Below, one piece after another: positions 46,780 through 49,386 of a DNA stretch of 49,386 bases. The stretch's first letter is position 1; every line of letters starts with the position of its first letter. Both the position numbers and the translations under genes were made by a program. This stretch comes from Coprothermobacter sp. Its GTDB lineage: Bacteria > Caldisericota > Caldisericia > Cryosericales > Cryosericaceae. Location: NCBI GenBank assembly GCA_013824685.1, contig PNOG01000008.1, positions 105,455 through 154,840 on the forward strand, written 5' to 3'. Below the pieces are notes generated by a model. The model did no database searches and was not told the DNA's origin. It saw nothing but the letters and a program-made list of their open reading frames with translations.

Positions 46780-48138
46780 ATGCTCCAGCGGTTCCTGCTG
46801 ACGAGTCCTGCTCAGCGCATTCTGCTGAGCTTCACGATTGTCATCGTTGTTGGAACCCTCTTCCTTCTTTTGCCACAGTCGAACACCGGTGTCCACCCCG
46901 GTTTTCTCAGGGCACTGTTCACCGCGACGAGCGCCACGTGTGTGACAGGCCTGGCCCTCGTCGATACCGGCACCTTCTGGTCGACGTCCGGCCAGGTTGT
47001 GATTCTCCTGCTCATTCAGGTTGGTGGACTGGGCTACATGGTCCTGACGACGACGCTCATGGCTGCCTTTCGGAATGCAAGGCTAGGACTGCGCCAGACC
47101 GGTGACTTCCGTGAGAGTGTTGCCTCACCATCGCACCGCGATCCCCGCAGTTTCGCCCGCCTCATCGCATCCACGGTTATTGTCTGCGAAGGACTGGGAG
47201 CGCTGTTCCTTTCCCTGCGCTTCCTCCACGATATGCCGGTAGGCAAGGCTGTCTGGAACGGCATCTTCAGCAGTGTGAGCGCCTTCTGCAATGCCGGATT
47301 CGACGTTCTTGGCGGAGGGATGACGAGTTTCGAGCCCTACGCGGGCGACATCACAGTCAACCTGGTCATCCCGGCGCTCATCATTCTGGGCGGACTGGGC
47401 TTTCTTGTCATCGATGAGCTCAGGCGCCGCCTTTCGCGTACACCCTACAAGAGACTGTCGACTCATACCAGGACGGTCCTGAGTGTTACGTCAGTCCTCG
47501 TCATCGGTGGAGCCGTTCTGATCTTCATCCTGGAAAACATGACCCCAAAGGTGTTCGTGCCCCTGTCTCTGAACGAGCGTGTCCTGACGTCCTGGTTCCA
47601 GTCGGTAACGGCAAGGACAGCCGGCTTCAACACCCTGCGCATCGGAGACATGCATCCGACTTCGCTGATCATCATCATCCTGCTCATGTTTATCGGCGCC
47701 TCTCCCGGCGGCACCGGCGGCGGTGTGAAAACAACCACGTTTGCCGTCGTCGCCGCGTTCGTCTGGAGTCTCATTATCGGCTCGGACCAGACACACCTCG
47801 GCAACAGGGGCGTCCACACGGAAAGCGTCAAGAAAGCTGTTGTCGTCTTCGCTCTCAGTCTGGTTCTCGTGCTTGGCGGGACATTCCTGCTGGCTGCAAC
47901 AGATGGAGACAGGTTCTCCACCCTTGCCCTGCTCTTCGAGGTTACCTCGGCCTTCGGCACAGTCGGCCTGAGCACAGGAATCACCCCGGCGCTGTCTGCC
48001 GGCGCCAAGATTGTCCTCATCGTGACCATGCTGGCAGGACGTGTCGGCGTCCTAACGGCAATGTTGACGCTCCTCGCTCCCGTACGCAAGCTCGAACGTC
48101 GGGTTCACTTCGCTGAAGACGACGTCGCCATAGGATAG
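46780..48138 (+). CDS. trkH: TrkH/KtrB-type potassium transporter
   Basis: A 452-residue potassium-translocating membrane protein with four channel-like repeats. The selectivity-filter loops are visible: ATCVTGL, FCNAGFD, TARTAGFN and FGTVGLS. The cytoplasmic gate region GASPGGTGGGVKTTTFA lies in the third repeat. It takes up K+ with the TrkA/KtrA protein encoded 12 bp downstream. The start is uncertain: ATG 46780 has GGAG 7 nt upstream; ATG 46741, 13 codons earlier, lacks a good site but is closer to the promoter. Confidence 0.9.
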   Translation: MLQRFLLTSPAQRILLSFTIVIVVGTLFLLLPQSNTGVHPGFLRALFTATSATCVTGLALVDTGTFWSTSGQVVILLLIQVGGLGYMVLTTTLMAAFRNARLGLRQTGDFRESVASPSHRDPRSFARLIASTVIVCEGLGALFLSLRFLHDMPVGKAVWNGIFSSVSAFCNAGFDVLGGGMTSFEPYAGDITVNLVIPALIILGGLGFLVIDELRRRLSRTPYKRLSTHTRTVLSVTSVLVIGGAVLIFILENMTPKVFVPLSLNERVLTSWFQSVTARTAGFNTLRIGDMHPTSLIIIILLMFIGASPGGTGGGVKTTTFAVVAAFVWSLIIGSDQTHLGNRGVHTESVKKAVVVFALSLVLVLGGTFLLAATDGDRFSTLALLFEVTSAFGTVGLSTGITPALSAGAKIVLIVTMLAGRVGVLTAMLTLLAPVRKLERRVHFAEDDVAIG

Positions 48139-48150
48139 GAGGCAGGTACC

Positions 48151-48810
48151 ATGAAACCACAGATAGGTGTCATCGGTCTTGGAAAGTTTGGAAGGTCTTG
48201 CGCGATCCGTCTGGCTGAGCTGGGATTCGACGTCCTTGCGATCGACGAAACGCAGAGCAACGTCGACAGTATCAAGGATGACGTCGCCCTCGCCGTCGTC
48301 GCAGACACGACGGACCCCGCCGAACTCGAGGCCGCGGGCATTCTCAACTGCGATACTGTGGTCCTGACTATCGGAGCAGAAATTGAACACAGCGTCCTTA
48401 CCGCTGCGGTCCTCAAGGAGATGGGCATACGCCACCTGGTAGCCAGGGCTTCGTCCGATCTGCACGGAAGGCTCCTGATGCGCATTGGAGCAGACGATGT
48501 GGTGTTTCCCGAACATGACATGGCCATCCGCCTCGCCAACCGCCTGAGCCTTTCCAGCATCTACGACTTTCTTGAATCCTCCCCTGACTACGATATCCTC
48601 GAGGTCCCAATGCCTCATACCGCGGCGGGCAAGACGCTCCGGGACCTCGACTACCGCGCCCGCTTCGAGATCAACGTGGTCGGCATTCGGCGAGGAGGAG
48701 AGGTCCTGGTCACGCTTCACTCTGACGACATCCTCGAGCCCGGCGATCGCCTCATCATCCTGGGAAGTGTCGCGAACCTGCACCGGTTCGCCAGCCAGAC
48801 CCGGTCGTGA
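48151..48810 (+). CDS. trkA: TrkA/KtrA-type potassium channel regulatory protein
   Basis: A 219-residue RCK protein: N-terminal Rossmann domain with GLGKFGRSCA (9-18) and the acidic D32 that binds the ribose of NAD(H) or ATP (LAIDET), then a RCK-C (TrkA-C) domain from about residue 135. It forms the cytoplasmic ring that gates TrkH. ATG 48151 follows GGAGGCAGG. It is cotranscribed with trkH. Length matches KtrA (about 220). Confidence 0.93.
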   Translation: MKPQIGVIGLGKFGRSCAIRLAELGFDVLAIDETQSNVDSIKDDVALAVVADTTDPAELEAAGILNCDTVVLTIGAEIEHSVLTAAVLKEMGIRHLVARASSDLHGRLLMRIGADDVVFPEHDMAIRLANRLSLSSIYDFLESSPDYDILEVPMPHTAAGKTLRDLDYRARFEINVVGIRRGGEVLVTLHSDDILEPGDRLIILGSVANLHRFASQTRS

Positions 48811-48832
48811 CACCTCAGGTCCCCCCTGCCAC

Positions 48833-49386
48833 TTGAGCAACTCAGCGCTGCGTCTGGTCGCCAGCGTACTCGTTCTGGCGGTACTGATGAGCGCAAGCGG
48901 GTGTGCGGCTCCGGGACGCCAGGCCGTGGCCATCGGCTCCTACGACATGACCGAAGTCAACCGTTTCCTGAGCTCGGCTGCGCCCGCTGTGGGCGGCATG
49001 GCCCTGATTGTCGTGAAGGATGGGAAGGTCATCGAGCGTGCCGGCTACGCCAGATTCGGCCCCGGAACAGTCGTGGACATCGGCTCTGCTTCACGCTGGC
49101 TGGCTGCTGCTGCGATGATGACTCTGGTAGACCAGGGCATGCTGGCGCTGGACGACCCCGTTGCCAAGTACCTGCCAGAGTTTACCGGCGAGAAGGCCGG
49201 CATCACGATACGACAGCTTTGGTCCCATGATTCCGGACTGCCGGCAACAGACGCCTCGATCGACGACCGGACACTGACGCTGGAAGAGTGTGTCAGACGC
49301 ATTGCCGCCGGACCCCTGTCCTCTCCGCCCGGAACCGCCGTGAGCGATGAGTCCGTTTCCATCCAGGTCGGAGCCCGTGTCTGCGA
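48833..49386 (+). CDS. Serine hydrolase lipoprotein, beta-lactamase fold (cut by window edge)
   Basis: The first 184 codons are present. A signal peptide (about 1-23) ends in the lipobox SASGC, so the protein is a membrane-anchored lipoprotein. From residue 45 the class C beta-lactamase fold follows; LVDQGMLALDDPVAKYLPEF and the SHDSGLP stretch are typical. The nucleophile box reads GSASRWL, with Arg in place of the catalytic Lys of SxxK, so activity may be lost or altered. I chose TTG 48833 because it yields the complete signal peptide; there is no clear ribosome binding site. It begins 22 bp after trkA. Confidence 0.75.
   Translation, partial: MSNSALRLVASVLVLAVLMSASGCAAPGRQAVAIGSYDMTEVNRFLSSAAPAVGGMALIVVKDGKVIERAGYARFGPGTVVDIGSASRWLAAAAMMTLVDQGMLALDDPVAKYLPEFTGEKAGITIRQLWSHDSGLPATDASIDDRTLTLEECVRRIAAGPLSSPPGTAVSDESVSIQVGARVC

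Overview
The window is one contiguous, GC-rich bacterial chromosome segment with densely packed genes, short operons and many intrinsic hairpin terminators. No rRNA, tRNA, CRISPR array, phage or transposase gene was recognised. The gene content points to an anaerobe that lives on peptides and amino acids: a tungsten-type aldehyde:ferredoxin oxidoreductase, a ferredoxin-linked amino-acid dehydrogenase complex beside a branched-chain-type amino-acid importer, phosphotransacetylase, an M20 dipeptidase, AzlCD, a relic glycyl-radical enzyme and a large glutamine synthetase. I cannot name the phylum; an uncultivated anaerobic lineage is a guess.

Layout. 1-6.7 kb: the 5' end of a HemN-like radical SAM gene on the minus strand, an ECF transporter S component, azlCD, pta, two half-size chromate transporters, a PepV-like dipeptidase and a CYTH protein. 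6.7-13.6 kb (mostly minus strand): a degenerate histidine kinase, an ornithine-racemase-like enzyme, a D-Ala-D-Ala-ligase-like ATP-grasp enzyme with a long leader, and a surE + RNase J-like pair. 13.9-21.5 kb: a solitary sugar-type ABC ATPase, mnmG, a secreted serine hydrolase, an OsmC-like protein, two exported proteins and a DUF4380-like protein. 21.8-32.6 kb: a four-subunit dehydrogenase operon in the order of the archaeal dye-linked proline dehydrogenase, divergent from a liv importer operon with a natural LivM-LivG fusion, followed by the aldehyde oxidoreductase. 32.7-37.3 kb: a metalloid-resistance island on the minus strand (arsR-arsD-arsA-arsA-Cys-rich protein, then arsR-thioredoxin-permease) with two recognisable ArsR-type promoter/operator regions. 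37.6-43.3 kb: a small membrane protein, a scar joining a truncated glycyl-radical enzyme to a truncated ORF, an iron alcohol dehydrogenase / ADP-ribosylglycohydrolase / GH5 operon, and a tiny ORF upstream of an unknown gene. 43.4-49.4 kb: a Mug-like DNA glycosylase, a 630-residue glutamine synthetase, mscL, a TrkH/TrkA potassium system and a partial secreted serine hydrolase.

How the genes fit together. The liv importer, the dehydrogenase complex and the aldehyde oxidoreductase make a plausible unit for importing an amino acid, oxidising it and passing electrons to ferredoxin. The two arsA genes reproduce, in order and in metalloid-binding cysteines, the two halves of the fused ArsA ATPase; the only membrane protein nearby is a DUF318/ArsP-type permease, so an ArsA-permease pairing different from ArsAB is the most interesting candidate system here. 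A second signal is regulatory: three genes (azlC, a serine hydrolase, a Mug-like glycosylase) each have a good -10 box exactly 6 nt before an ATG and no Shine-Dalgarno sequence, which suggests leaderless transcripts in a genome that otherwise uses strong ribosome binding sites.
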